Assembly (NCBI RefSeq): GCF_040054535.1
Contig: NC_090785.1
Span: 10,568,501-10,632,500 of the forward strand
DNA from: Antennarius striatus
Lineage: Eukaryota; Chordata; Actinopteri; Lophiiformes; Antennariidae
Direction of reading: 5' to 3'
DNA length: 64,000 nt
In this document: positions 11,522 to 62,725 of the stretch, one piece after another
Numbering within the stretch: position 1 is the first letter of the stretch
Layout: the number at the start of each line of letters is the position of its first letter
Notes under the pieces: generated by a model
The model's input: the letters and a program-made list of their open reading frames with translations, nothing else
The model's database searches: none
What the model was told of the DNA's origin: nothing
Translations under genes and position numbers: made by a program

Positions 11522-12309
11522 TAAACAATTAAATGACTTGGATTATTTAATACTTTCATAGTGTTCGAGTCTAAGTCTACAGATGATTTATGCTCCTGGC
11601 TGTTTTGTAACTGACTTCTCCATCTTTCCTCTGAAGTTTGTTCTGCTTCAGCTGCAAATGTACTTGACTGACTGCTGTTCTTTCTGGGGAAGAACCCCAC
11701 TAATCGTACCTTTCAACTCTTCTATGACTCAACTTCATTAATATTCCAGTTCACAACAGCATTTATGAAAAATGTCTTGAGTTTGTCTCATCAGCCCTTT
11801 GCTTATTGTGGAAATGTTTGTATCGTCTATTGAACAGCTTTCTGTCTTTGTAGGTGACGTAGTGGTCCATGGCTTTACTGTAGACTCAACATCATCTTCT
11901 ATGGCTGTGGTGACACCTAGCGGACAGACAGGAGAAGCACAGTCAGAGCACTACTTTTACTGTAACAGCTACATTCATGCGACAAAAAACAGTCATATTT
12001 ATTTGGTTTGGTAAATGCATTCTTATCAGTGCGATTGATCATATCTAATGAAACACATAAAATCATAATGCACGGACCCGGACCAAAACCACTGTAGTGC
12101 AGCAATCAATAACTAAAATATACTAATCTAAAAGCTTCAATATTTCAGAATAAATACTTTTAAATATGCTTGTGACAGTGCAGGTGATCACGTTACATTG
12201 ATTAGCCTACCTGTGCTACATGGGATTTTGCGCACTCAGTAGTCGATTTATGTCATGATGGTACGTCATCTGATTGCTTTCTTAATATTTTACTTCATAG
12301 CAACTATGT

Positions 12310-12409
12310 TGAGCAAAATAATAATTATAATTTCAATAAAGAAGGGTTCGGTGAGTGAGCATATGAAACCGGCAGGGTTCGGTACCTCCAACAAGGTTAA
12401 GAACCACTG
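12310..12409 (-). mobile_element. hAT-type MITE end fragment
   Basis: Read on the minus strand it begins CAGTGGTTCTTAACC at 12409 and continues ttgttggaggtaccgaaccc, the terminal sequence of a very common fish hAT-like MITE family. Only one end is recognisable. The family is named from memory of the consensus. Confidence 0.5.
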
Positions 12410-13109
12410 TTCTATATAGATGAGTAGATAAAGGTGAAGATCTCTCTTGACAGAGATTGAAGGCCATGCCACCTTGTGTCAAGTACGCGGTGATTGGTGC
12501 CACATGTATAGGTAAAAATAAGCAATATAAGGAATCATGGGTTTGAAAATAGTCGCTACTGCAATCATGGGCTGGAGAATAAAAAGATGAAATTATACAC
12601 AAAAAAAAGAAAGAAAAGAAATGATTCACGGAAACATGAAATGTTGCCTTGACCAGGTTCGTAGAAGCTGACAAATAATTATGCACAGTTTTCTTTTTGA
12701 ACAAGTAGACCATAAACACACGTGTATGCAAATATATTACAAGTCCATAATGTTTGGTGACAGAAAACTCTTCAATTAAATGGGTAGCACAGATGTAGGC
12801 TTTGCTCTACATGCCTACTAATCTTCAGGGAGAGTTCTGGTATTTTTAGCTTGTGCAGCATATTTACATATTTTGGTGCATGAATAATTCCCACTTTCCC
12901 GAAGTGTTTTAAATAGCCCGGCAGAATGTGTCCGCTAGCAGTGGTCACAGAAAATAAACATACAACTGATTAACTTTAAGACAGATCTGTTTGTTTAAGA
13001 GTAAAAGGATTTTTGTTTAAGCACCAAGAAAAACCTTCCTCTGAAATACCATGAGGGGTGAGTTGTGGCAGGAAGACATTGAAATAAAAGTGTTAAAGAA
13101 ATTAACTTT

Positions 13110-14100
13110 AAAACTAAGGCTATCACTTTAACGCGTTAATTAGATTAATTATTTACGCTGCAGTGATATCACTTTCTACCTGCGCCACTAGTCAAAAGCA
13201 GGGTGACTGACAACAGAGATGGATGCGACACAGGAGAGTGAGGCAAGCCCATTCAGACCTTTGGGAGGAAAGTTTATTTCTAAAAAGAACAAAGACGGAA
13301 CTATCAACAAAAACAAAGTGATTCTGCGCTGCCAATCTGCGCTGTAGATGCCTCCGTCAGTCTGCCCCAAGGCAGCCATGGCTACACAGGTAGCTTAGCA
13401 TCACCAAGTATGAATGAGGAGTGAATGAAGAATGGATCCGATGTAAAGCGTCTTTGAGTGTCCAGAAAAGCGCTATAAAAATATAATTCATTATTATTAT
13501 TATTATTGTTGTTATTGTGATTATTTGTACCTTTTGTAAAAGAGAATTTTCATATCGCAGCTCCAGCCTAACGTATCATTTAAATGTAAAACATGTCAAG
13601 GACACAGAGTTGAACGTTAGTTTACCCTTTTAAAGGAAAAGCCTGTTGGCCTCTTGATATTTAGTTGCCTTATTTAGAGGCATATTATACTCTTCATTTT
13701 GAATTGCTGTATTGAGTCAGCTTTAATATTCATTTAATTGAGAGTTTGCTTATGTGCCTATTTGAGACTCAGCCTTATTTTATTTCCGAATTTTATTTAT
13801 TTTATTTAACTGTATTCGTATTGCATTTTTGAGAAATGCACCTGGCCCAGTTGGTTTGCTGATGTGCTTGGCCTTTTTTCTTTTGAATTTCATTTATAAA
13901 GCACACTTAACCAATAAAAATGTGGATTTCAAATCTTCTCTTCATGGTGTATTCAATTGATCAGTCATGCACTACAATTTTGTAATGTCCAAGAATTCAA
14001 ACTCTTTATTTGGGGGCCTTCAGCAGGTATGAGGTTAAAATGCAATTAATTAGAAATCCTGTAATTAATTAGATTAATTTTTTTAATTGCCTGACTGCAC
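13110..14100. mobile_element. Degenerate transposon cluster with BED-type (hAT-like) N-terminal relic
   Basis: AT-rich ends with gttaattagattaatta (13134-13153) and aattaattagattaatt (14061-14077) flank about 950 bp. Inside, at 13219-13347, a 42-codon plus-strand frame reads PFRPLGGKFISKKNKDGTIN and then KNKVILRCQ before a stop. This resembles the segment just before the BED zinc finger of hAT transposases. A second, nested repeat tail (aaaagcgctataaaaatata followed by ATT units) ends near 13510. All parts are decayed, and boundaries are approximate. Confidence 0.4.
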
Positions 14101-14540
14101 TACTTAAAACAGATTCCTTTTTTTCTTCCTGAAGTCATGCTGAATACTGAATACATGCAATTTTCAATAATCTAAAAAGGAAACAACCGTAACAGTAGTT
14201 GTAAAACAGTTTGACTTGTTGAATGAGACTTGTGTTTTGATTTTTTTTTCTGTACTTAGAGTACAGTACCTTCCCCCTGTCACAAAACTGCCCCAGTACT
14301 CGCTTGGCTCCTGTCACCTGGTTAGCTGTTAAAACTCAACTGGTGGGTGAACAGAAATTCTAGAAAAAGTGAGCAGAAAGCATTTTCTTCTTTGTTTGTC
14401 TCACACACTTTTTAAACAAATGAGTTGCTGTCTGTCACAATATTTGTGTTGTTATGATGCATGCTCTGTGAGTTGGATTGTTTTATGCAGCTGATGTATT
14501 GTTTAATTTACCACACAAACACGCATGTACATGCGCACAC

Positions 14541-14545
14541 ATGCA

Positions 14546-14577
<32 letters not shown>

Positions 14578-14582
14578 CACAT
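14541..14582. repeat. (CGCA)n-(CA)n microsatellite
   Basis: Tandem CGCA units followed by CA units. Confidence 0.85.
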
Positions 14583-14939
14583 ACAAAACCCCTGACCAAC
14601 ATCACTACTTGTGTACTCATCCACATAATTCTGAACATTTTTAAAACGGGGTAAATAATCCCTCTCTGTGTCCACATGGCAGGAAGCCAAAGGTCATTTA
14701 TTGTATTTCAGTGGACATAAGTTAAAATGAAAAGAAAAATGACAAATATTTGTATTTGGTGATAAGAATCTCAGTGTTTAGGTCATTCATGTTACCATTC
14801 AGACTGTTGTCCTTCTGTGAGCTGCGACTGGAACACTGTTAGCTGATTTAAACCCTTCTCGTCAGCTTCTAACTTTAATGTCCCATTTACGTTACCCTGG
14901 CAAACTTGGTAAATCTGTTAATGTTAGCAGGAATGTTTC

Positions 14940-15155
14940 TGTGAGGACTTTACCTGTTCACCCTGTGTCTGCACGGCTTCCCACCAGGTTTTGCAGCTTC
15001 CTCCCAATATCAAGAACATGTCACTCTAAATTGACTGTGATTGTTGAGGGTTGCTTGTATTCCTGTGTTGTTCTGTCTACACTTCAACCAAAATCAGCTG
15101 AGATAGGCTCCAACCCCCCACGATGAGCAGTTACAGAAAATGAATGAATGCCAAC
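14940..15155 (+). repeat. Decayed copy of a common teleost dispersed repeat
   Basis: The segment ends with gagataggctccaaccccc and then gcagttacagaaaatgaat. Upstream it carries gcttcctcccaatatcaaga and actctaaattgactgtgat. These match the order of a very abundant fish repeat. About a fifth of positions appear changed. The origin class of this repeat is not settled in my knowledge. Confidence 0.5.
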
Positions 15156-16060
15156 AATTAGCTGAACAATAAAATTTATACATAGTTAACAGTTTCATCA
15201 ACCAATGATAAACTCTTGTCTTCTTTTTGCAAGGCGTGGATGTTATTCACTGATGTAGGGTCAGTTTTATATTTGTATTCATGTGAAAGGAGCATGTTAA
15301 ATAGCTAGTTTGATAGAGTCCTCATTGCAGTATACAGCAGTTTTATATCATGTTAGAGGTGTAATTGATGACTATTGGTTTGTGCACTGAGACTGCTTTA
15401 ATTCTAAAAAAGAGATTTTGATATGTGATTTTTTTAAATCAGCTATTAAAACCATGACTACTAAACTGATAATGTAGTTGGTTTAGCTGGGTAGTCCTAA
15501 ACTTATGTCTTCCTGCACTATATTTTGTAACATTCTCCAATATTCCTCCTTGGTTCAGTTGATCCTATTACATCAAAATGACTAAAATAGCCTTGAAGTG
15601 AATGTTGTTTCTCTGAAACAAGACAAGCCTGTGACAGATCTTAACATAGTAATCGTTAGCCAAGAAGCTAGTTATTCTGGCTGAATAGCTGTTGTTTGAT
15701 CAACGATGAACTGGTTGTTACATTAAAATTATCTTAATATGATCAGACTGAAAGAAAACAATGTTGAGTGCTACATAAAACAGTACCACAAAATGTGACG
15801 TCCTCATAGAGACACACTAGTGGAGCACACCAGTAGGCAATTAATGCCACCTATAGTAAGGAGCTAATGGTTTGTGAACTTGACAGCAAAAACATGACAA
15901 CTTCCCTGATAAGTTATTTATCAATAGATATAATTTTATAAGTATGATAAAACATACAATTTCCTCAAAGAGTATTGTAATGGAGAAGTATTGCTGGGCT
16001 AGGTTTGATTTATTTTTATAGCTAGAATTCAAAATTCAGAATTCTCTCTCTCTTGCGTGC

Positions 16061-16109
16061 ACACGCACGCAAGCACACACCCACCCATACACACACACAC
16101 ACACACGCT
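16061..16109. repeat. CA-rich imperfect microsatellite
   Basis: Mixed ACGC, CACC and CA units. Confidence 0.7.
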
Positions 16110-18179
16110 AATTATTTCTTCCACAAGATAGGACCTTCCTATCCCCCACTTTAATTAATTTATTTTTTGTACACATGTACACATCCTGTTTATGTTGATG
16201 TCTTATTAACACATTTAAAAGTACATTGACACGGCGCTGAGACTTGCACAGTATTGTTTTCCCCCTCTGAACACATTCATTGATGGCATGTGGGCATGAA
16301 TTTTGAATGTGTGCTCAGTGGAATGAGGCTAACTAATTGATAAGCAAGGATGTGTGTGAGTAGAGTGCGTGTGCTTGCGTCAGTCGGCGGTAGGTAATGT
16401 TTGCTCTATTTTCTACCACTGTAATGGGTACTGGGACACTTGCCAGACATGGTCAAGAGCCACTCACTTATCACCTTGGAAAGAAGTAGAGAGAGAGAAT
16501 GAGTGACGTTGAAAGTGGGGAATACATTGGCTTCACATGAAAATGAGAAAAAATAACATTATCTATATAATGAAAAGATCATGGAAAGACATTTTTAATT
16601 AAATCTGGGTCTAAAAACCAATAGACCATCGCCAGTCTTTGAAATCTTTTAATCTTCACTTCTTTGTTGCATGGGAACAATTTTGTTACCTACTCGCTGC
16701 TTTTGAACTCCATCCAGAGCAAACACTGATAACACAGCCACTAAGTATGAAGTGTAGCTCTCGAATGCACATGACATCTCAGCCTTTATATCTCACAGAA
16801 CCACAGGCTTACTCATTGTGACCACCAATTTCAACTGCTTCTAAGACTGAATCTGCCACTGGGTCTGTTTGTCACTTTCTTTCTAGGTCTCTGCTATGTC
16901 AAACACACTCACAGAAACATGGGGTTTGGCTCATATTCAATAATGGCTCATGAGGAATGTATGCACATCAGTATGAATTACAACCACTGGACATTTATCA
17001 ATAACCTTGTCTCAACACTGGACATAACAAATGTGTAATGGTGTATTCCAGTGTTTGTTGAAGTAGTCTCTGTTGAATGTTTTAGTTATTTTTCTCATGT
17101 TCCTGTGTATGTGTGTGAGACAAAAACCATATTCGTTTCCTGTGTTTATTTTTGGATAAATATTTATGTTTTAATGAAACCATTTTAATACACAATCTTA
17201 GCCTCTCACTTATTGGAGACGACAACTCAGAGTAAGACATATTAACTATGAGTAAGATGTTCGTGACTTACAGTACATGGAATTTATCTTCATCAGTCTC
17301 TATTAAGCTCTGCAGAATACAGTAGTCATTCACCTTAATAAGTGGAAGTATACATCCTCTAATAATAAATAAAACATTACTCTTTGAGGCAGTGTGCTAC
17401 TTTATTACAGACCTTATGTTTTTGTCCTCAAACTTCTCATTACTTGCCTCTCATGGAAAAAAAAAATGTACAGTATCAAATCTGTACATATAATGAGAAG
17501 CACACATATCGACATGCAGGTGTGTATGCATACATTGGCATGACCCAAAACTTGTCTTGCAATGGATTTCAAGGGCTTTAATGGATTGTAATGGTTGCTG
17601 AGGGCAGCACTTTCCACCAGATGATAAGGCCATTCAAATTCTGCACAACAATGTTAATGTTTTCACAAGACAAACTTTGCACAGGTTGCATGGATGCAAC
17701 AAAATCAGACATGTTAAGATAGAGCTGAGATAGGTAGATATACTTGCGCCTATCTTCCAACACAGGAAAGATGAAAACGACTTAGAATGGCGTCATTCTA
17801 TCCTATTAGCCTTCCATTACACTGTGAGTGGTGTGGTGAAAAGAGCCCAATTTGGTATTGAGATGAAAGGCAGGCAGAAAAGAACTTGGAAAAGCGGCTT
17901 TCTACTAGACATGGTCTGTGCAGAGAGATGAGTAATGAGGTTATTTACTTCTCAGCTGGGACTTTCTTCCTGATTTGTAAGATTCTCCAAATTCCAAGTA
18001 TTCATTCTGCAACTCCTTTCCCTCAGAAGCCAGATGTCTTATTATACACAGATTCTCTTTTTCAGCTCAATATGGAACCAAAGTAATCACACATATTGTT
18101 GCATGTGCTAAATAATATGTTTACAACATGTGAGGAAAATTATTAATTCGATCTTCAAAGATTGCTGCGAGAACAATGT

Positions 18180-18232
18180 GAGCTCTGAACCATCCATCCA
18201 TCCAATCACCCACCCATCCATCCATCCATCCG
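18180..18232. repeat. (CCAT)n imperfect microsatellite
   Basis: Tandem CATC units interrupted by ACCC. Confidence 0.8.
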
Positions 18233-21200
18233 CCTACTATTTAGTTATAGTATATAGTACTAAAACCTGCAGGCTTTTTTCTTCTCTTTAAAAAACTCCC
18301 ACTCATAACTAACTCATTAACTCTTGTTCCCTTCTCCCTAGTATTGCAAAGTTCTCAACAGCACGAGAGCAGCGTACGGCTCAGGGTATCATCACTATAA
18401 CAGTCTGCATGAACACAAGTAATTACAATATCATCTTACTGTAAAATAAATAAGAATAAAAACATATAATCATATTAAAATGCGCACATATAGTTCAAAT
18501 GTCTAAGCATCACTCGTGAGTTATGCAATTGTCTTGAATTCGGGTCAGTTTACAGTGAGCCTTTGCTCCTTTCATTTTAATCCTTGAATAAGATAAAACT
18601 TCAAATAACTCTCAACCAGTTTTTAAGCTGTTTATGTTGATGGTCTGTTGATCTAGTACCCTAATGTAACTTACCTTTAGAGTGATGGAAGAGGTGGAGA
18701 AGGGATTAGTTATTGTCGGTCAGAGGCAGAGTTGTCATCGGAGAGATTGTCACCACTACCATTATCATCAATAACCTTCGCTTTATCAGCCATAATAAAC
18801 AATAACGTATCCAAGGTGGTAAGAAGCCTGACACGCTGACATCCTCTCAGAGACATGACAAGAACAAGATGGGGGAGAAGAGTGTTTGAGATTCGAGAAC
18901 GCAGAGGTATTGCTTGGCGGGGGATGTAACAGAAAGAGGAACTGCAATAGTCAGATATGACAGCGCACACTTGTTTGTATCTCCAAATGTTTGTAAGTCA
19001 AGTGTTTCTTTCTTGAAGACTACGTGTATAAAAATGGTCACTTACTGAGAAGCTGAAGATTAAAAACTAAAACATGAGGTCTAAACTGACAGGAGTTTGT
19101 GTTGATTCTATTCTCTTTATTCTGAGGGTGAAAATGTACCTACATCAAGGTAGACTTACTGTAAATACATAAAAGCAATGGATTTTAATAAACACTTGTT
19201 CTTCAAATATTTTACTCTGGAGACTGTAATATTGAACAGACCTGAAAATGCTGAAAGCTATTTGTGTCCCTGCACAGTGTGCATCTACAAAAGCATTGTA
19301 ATACAATCAGACATCTGAATGGTTTCATTTATCTCAATATAATTCAATTGAGGACCAAATTCTTGGCTCACTCATTTCCTCTATTTTTGAAAATCAATCT
19401 GTAGTTGTCTGTTTTGTGAAGTGCCAACGCCTCCATGTTAGCGGGGTTGTGGGTGGGTCTGTTTATGTGGGGCCTCGTCCGTCTTTCTGTTTGTCTTTGA
19501 TTTTGCCCTTGACAGGAAGACCCTGAGACAAAGAGAAGTGGTCTAGGAGGATGGTTGGTTGCTTGGTAACAGTTGTGTGACCTGACCAACAGAGGGACGC
19601 TGGGGAATCTTGCTGATGCAAGAAAACGAAACATACTGTGAAGCGCACAGGTACTGCACACTAACACAGAGATCAGACACATCAAATATGTATAGGTCAT
19701 AACAGCATGTGTACCAGTCTTGACTTTACAACACGTCTGGTAATTACAGCTTATATATGAAGAGCTTCAACTTCATAATCGATTGTCTCTGTACATAGAC
19801 ACAGATATCATTTGAAAACATAGATATGTGCACAGAGCCATATTTAGCACATTTACTGCAGTATTGTGCTAGCTATTTACAAAAAGTGTTTCCTTTTTGA
19901 ACCTGCTCAGAAAGATAAATGGTTGCCTGACCGAGTCATGACACTCCAACACATCGTTTGACTTTGACTGATGCAAGCATTTCACTTTTAACACTACAGC
20001 TGCCATAACAGGGATCTAGCTTATGGCCAGTTAGTGAATGATTTTGCATTTTATTGTTCTAAAACTTTCAAATTGTGTGTCTCTAAATAGAATTATTTTC
20101 TGTCTATGAAACAGGTGAGTTTTTTAACACGGGCAGTGAAAACTTTAAAATATTATTGAAAAATACCTTAACAAGAACTAAACTAAACTATAAACATAAA
20201 AGTCAAGACCTGTCTATGCTGATACATTTTCAATAAAATTATTTCTTTTATAAATAGAAAGATTAAAAGCTTTTGAGTATGATGCTGATACGATAGACTT
20301 GTTTGATTCAGTTACGAACACATGTGCAAACAGAATAATCTCACTTCCTCATTTTTTGAACTGATTAAATGACCCTTTTGTGTATTTGTCATTGTGCACT
20401 GCACTCACTCTAGATTCAGTTTAACTAGACACAACCACAAGTACAACATAATATTGAAATTTAAGTGAGTTCATAATAATATCCGGACAATCGAGCTCAC
20501 AATCTTTCAGAGCAGGAACATTTGAAGCTGTGATCATATCACCTCACCACAGATTCTGCATCACAGACTCTACTTTCACCTTCTTAACCTTTGTTCAAAT
20601 TGATGTGGACTTGTCATCAAAGTCTATTTTTCTGAATTTATTGTGATTCAATGCATAACTATTGGTTACATGCTAAACAAGCCATAATATTCTTGTTTGC
20701 CACCGAAATAAACAACAGCAAATCAATGCAGGCAGAGTAAAAAAATTAGTTGAACTTAAGCATTTTATGACATCACAGACAAATCTTGATGTTTTATGCT
20801 TTACACATCGCTTAGTCCAGCTCATTGCTCTATTTATTATATTATAGAAAGTGTAAAGAAAGAATTTATCAACTCACCTCAGCATTGCTTTTCCTTTTCA
20901 CCGACAACTGCCCCTGCTGCTCTGCAACTGCTCCCTGGGAGAACCACAGTCTCGATCATGAAGTGTGTGTGTGTTTGTGTATGTGTGTGTGTGTTAGTGC
21001 ATGTGTATTAAGTGTGCAAGTTTGTGTGGGAACTGGAGGAGAGAATAATTGTGGGAGTACCAGTGACTCTCACACACTCTCTCTCTCTTTCTTTTATTCA
21101 CTGTCTCTCTTTCTCCTCCTATTGTTCTTCTTTATCTCTTTGGGGGTAATTTGCATCTGAAGTTATTCTAATAACTCTTCATTCCTCTCATTGTCTTCCT

Positions 21201-22066
21201 CTGACTTCCATGTGTCAGCTGCTACAATGAAGCACTGCTAAACTCCTGCCTTTGGAGACTTTATTAACAGATAATCCTCACTTGTTGCGATCACTAGCAA
21301 ATTAGCCCAGTTTGTAGTGGGGATGACACAGGAAGACATAGTGTTCATACATACAACGTATCTCATCGTTTTCTGCTATATAAACTTTATTCATGTGAAT
21401 AATTTATGGGTTCTCAGAGCTTCGAGGATGTTGTTGTGAGTGAATTGCTGAGAACTGCCACTGGTTGGATGTTAATAATGTTAATGACCTAAGAGGTCAC
21501 ACTGATTTCTAAATCAATCTCTCTATTTCTGGAGCAGCCTCTTACTCAGCCTTTATATCTATTTTTCATGTGACTCAGTCCCTGGTGTGGGTACCCTTCC
21601 CTTTCCAATGTCAGTTCATCTTCTCAGCTTTAGGCTAACATTCATAAGTTATCGTCTCATCTCTTTTCATAACTGTTGTCCATTTTTGCCTGCCATCTCC
21701 TTATCTGTCTCAATCCCTGGCAGTCTCTGGGTCATCTTGGTTTCCATGGACTCATATCTTAGCTTGTGCTAAATTGAAAATTTTACTTATCTCTTTGATG
21801 CTTTTTCTATGGGGGCTATCCCTCTGTATTCCTTCACCTGTGTATTTCTTCTCTTGTTATATGAAGACGTCGGCTGCATATTTCACCTTATTTCCATTCA
21901 CCTTTAAACTCCTCCCTTATTTCTCCTTGTGAGTCAAAGCAGCAAGGTTCCATTAAGAATGTTTTGTTCCATTACACAGACTTGTGATAACATATCTTTA
22001 TGATAGTTTTTCTTTTTCTGTCCATTCTTTCTGAAGATTTTATTTCTTTCCCTGTCTAAAGCATTG

Positions 22067-22124
22067 CAGTGTCACTCCATTGCATGTTTAACCTCCAGTG
22101 TCACTCCATTGCATGTTTAACCTC
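22067..22124. repeat. 29-bp tandem duplication
   Basis: Two identical copies of a 29-bp unit beginning cagtgtcactcc and ending gtttaacctc sit head to tail. Their identity implies a recent event. Confidence 0.9.
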
Positions 22125-22871
22125 AGTAATGCTGTTAGGATCACCTTTCTATCTATATTGCATCTTTTGGAGGATGTGTGACACTGGCAGTCCTGTCTCT
22201 GGGCATGTGACAGCTGCATCAGTTACAGTATATGGCTCCATCTGTGACGTCTGTTGTATTTAAGACTATAGTTGAGTGTTTCTTGGCATTGATGCCTAAA
22301 CCCCTGGTGTTTCCATGAAAGGTACAGTAATGAAATGTACCATTTATCTAAACTGGTGGTTAAAATAGGCACTTGGCAGTGGTACTTCAAATTCCATTAG
22401 CATTGCTATAGAAATTTTTATTATGGTAACCACAGCTCCCAGTCTGGATCAACAGTTGTTTAAAATATGCCAAATCTTGAGATTAGATAAGATGAGGTAA
22501 TGCCAGGGAAATTAAACAAAATGAAAAATGATCTAGAACTCTACACCCTTCTTTGCGTGTGTGCAGCAATTGCATTAAGTTAAACAGCACTGTACAGTAC
22601 TAAGATTCACTATTATTATCTATTATAGAGGAATAATATGAAAATCACAGCGCTTCGTTGAAACATTAAAATTTTGGGTAGTGAAACATCACTGTCATCA
22701 CATTGATTTACGAATCATGAAGCCAACTCTAATAAATGAATATGGTGACTTTCAGGTTCGGTTATGGGTACCACAGTTATTTACTCATGACACTAACAAC
22801 ACACAGTTTTCCTGGAACAATAGTTTCCATACTCTAACATCTGTAATATTTGTCAATAACAACTTTATATC

Positions 22872-22912
22872 TGGGGCAGCATAGTGGCGCAGTAGGTAGC
22901 GCTGTCGGACGA
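22872..22912 (+). repeat. Short fragment of a common teleost repeat
   Basis: ggggcagcatagtggcgcag followed by taggtagcgctgtcg matches the start of an abundant fish dispersed repeat (usually gcacggtggcgcagtgggta). It breaks off abruptly. Confidence 0.45.
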
Positions 22913-22998
22913 TCACGGTCATCTCGATTTCAAGAAAATGAAAAGACTATTACACTAAGTCCTTGTTATGATATAATCTCAAAATAAACAGATACTAA

Positions 22999-23050
22999 GT
23001 AACTGACTAACTAACTAACTAACTGACTGACTGACTGACTGACTGACTAA
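22999..23050. repeat. (CTAA)n-(CTGA)n microsatellite
   Basis: Four-base units switch from CTAA to CTGA. Confidence 0.85.
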
Positions 23051-23699
23051 CAAGACCACCTTGAGTTACTCAAAGGACAAATACCAAACATGGTATTTGG
23101 TAATATTCAGGAGTAACTCTCACTTCATAAATTAATTTATAAACAACATCTATCAGAACATTTTGACCTCTAAATATTTTTTGAAATGGTGGTTCTGCAA
23201 TTTTGCCTGCACAAACCTGAATGACGTCTTTGGAGGCGTCAGAATTGTAACCTTATCAGACAAGGCGAGGTGACAAGAGGAGTGCAGGACAAAGAGGTGA
23301 GCTGAGGTTACATATGGATAAAAACAACATCAAGCTCTCTCCTGTGCTGCTACTTCTGTGGTGTTAGAAGACTCTTAACTTCACAAGTATAAAGTGGTGT
23401 GATCTTGTGAACTGTCAGTCGGTTGAAGTCAGCTTTATACACTTTGTGGTACCCAATATGAATTTTGTTCACATTTTAGAATGGATCACAAATCTTTTTA
23501 TCTACATTTGAAAAATTTACATCAACAGATTTAGATTTGCTTTAATAAGAATTGCAAAATTGCGAGTTTCAACACTTGTTTCTGGTGTTTGAAAAACATT
23601 TTTAATACAGATTATTCCACTGAGTCTAAGTGAGCAAAATGGATACTCACTGACACCATGCAGTTTTTTAGGTTCAAATGGACTCCACCTTGTTGTACT

Positions 23700-23888
23700 C
23701 ACCCACTTCCCCTTAACCGCCTGAAGGCAGGAAGAGAAAGAGACAGAAGAGGAAGAGAGAGAAAGGGGGGTGGGCCTACTGCTTTCATTTAAAGTAAAAA
23801 ATTTTAAAAAGAGAAGTTTGTCACACACTCAAAATAAAGAGATAGACGTACGGAGAGTAACAAAGACGAGTAGGTAGTCGGTGAAATC
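23700..23888 (+). promoter_or_regulatory. Presumed dock2 proximal promoter/5' UTR with ETS (PU.1)-like sites
   Basis: Purine-rich GGAA motifs stand about 130-190 bp upstream of the ATG: AGAGGAAG at 23748-23755, and GGGGAAGTGGG on the minus strand at about 23702-23712, both close to the PU.1 consensus. DOCK2 is restricted to blood cells in mammals, where PU.1 is a main regulator, so the sites make sense. No transcription start can be placed from sequence. GGAA motifs are also common by chance in GA-rich DNA. Confidence 0.25.

Positions 23889-62725
<38,837 letters not shown>

Larger units (their letters stand above)
11522..23888. other. Intergenic stretch between divergent hrh2 and dock2
   Basis: There is no convincing exon on either strand. 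It contains hAT-like fragments (12310-12409, 13110-14100), a common teleost dispersed repeat (14940-15155 and a scrap at 22872-22912), small microsatellites (14541-14582, 16061-16109, 18180-18232, 20960-21000, 22999-23050) and a 29-bp tandem duplication (22067-22124). The rest is AT-rich unique sequence. The last few hundred bases should contain the dock2 promoter. Confidence 0.5.

Noticed and set aside
18710..18970. 86-codon minus-strand frame ending in an acidic, Asn/Asp-rich peptide
   Set aside because: No splice signals, codon bias or known homologue. The acidic tail comes from a low-complexity patch.
19368..19700. 110-codon minus-strand frame
   Set aside because: Composition and codon use look random, and no domain or splice context is seen.
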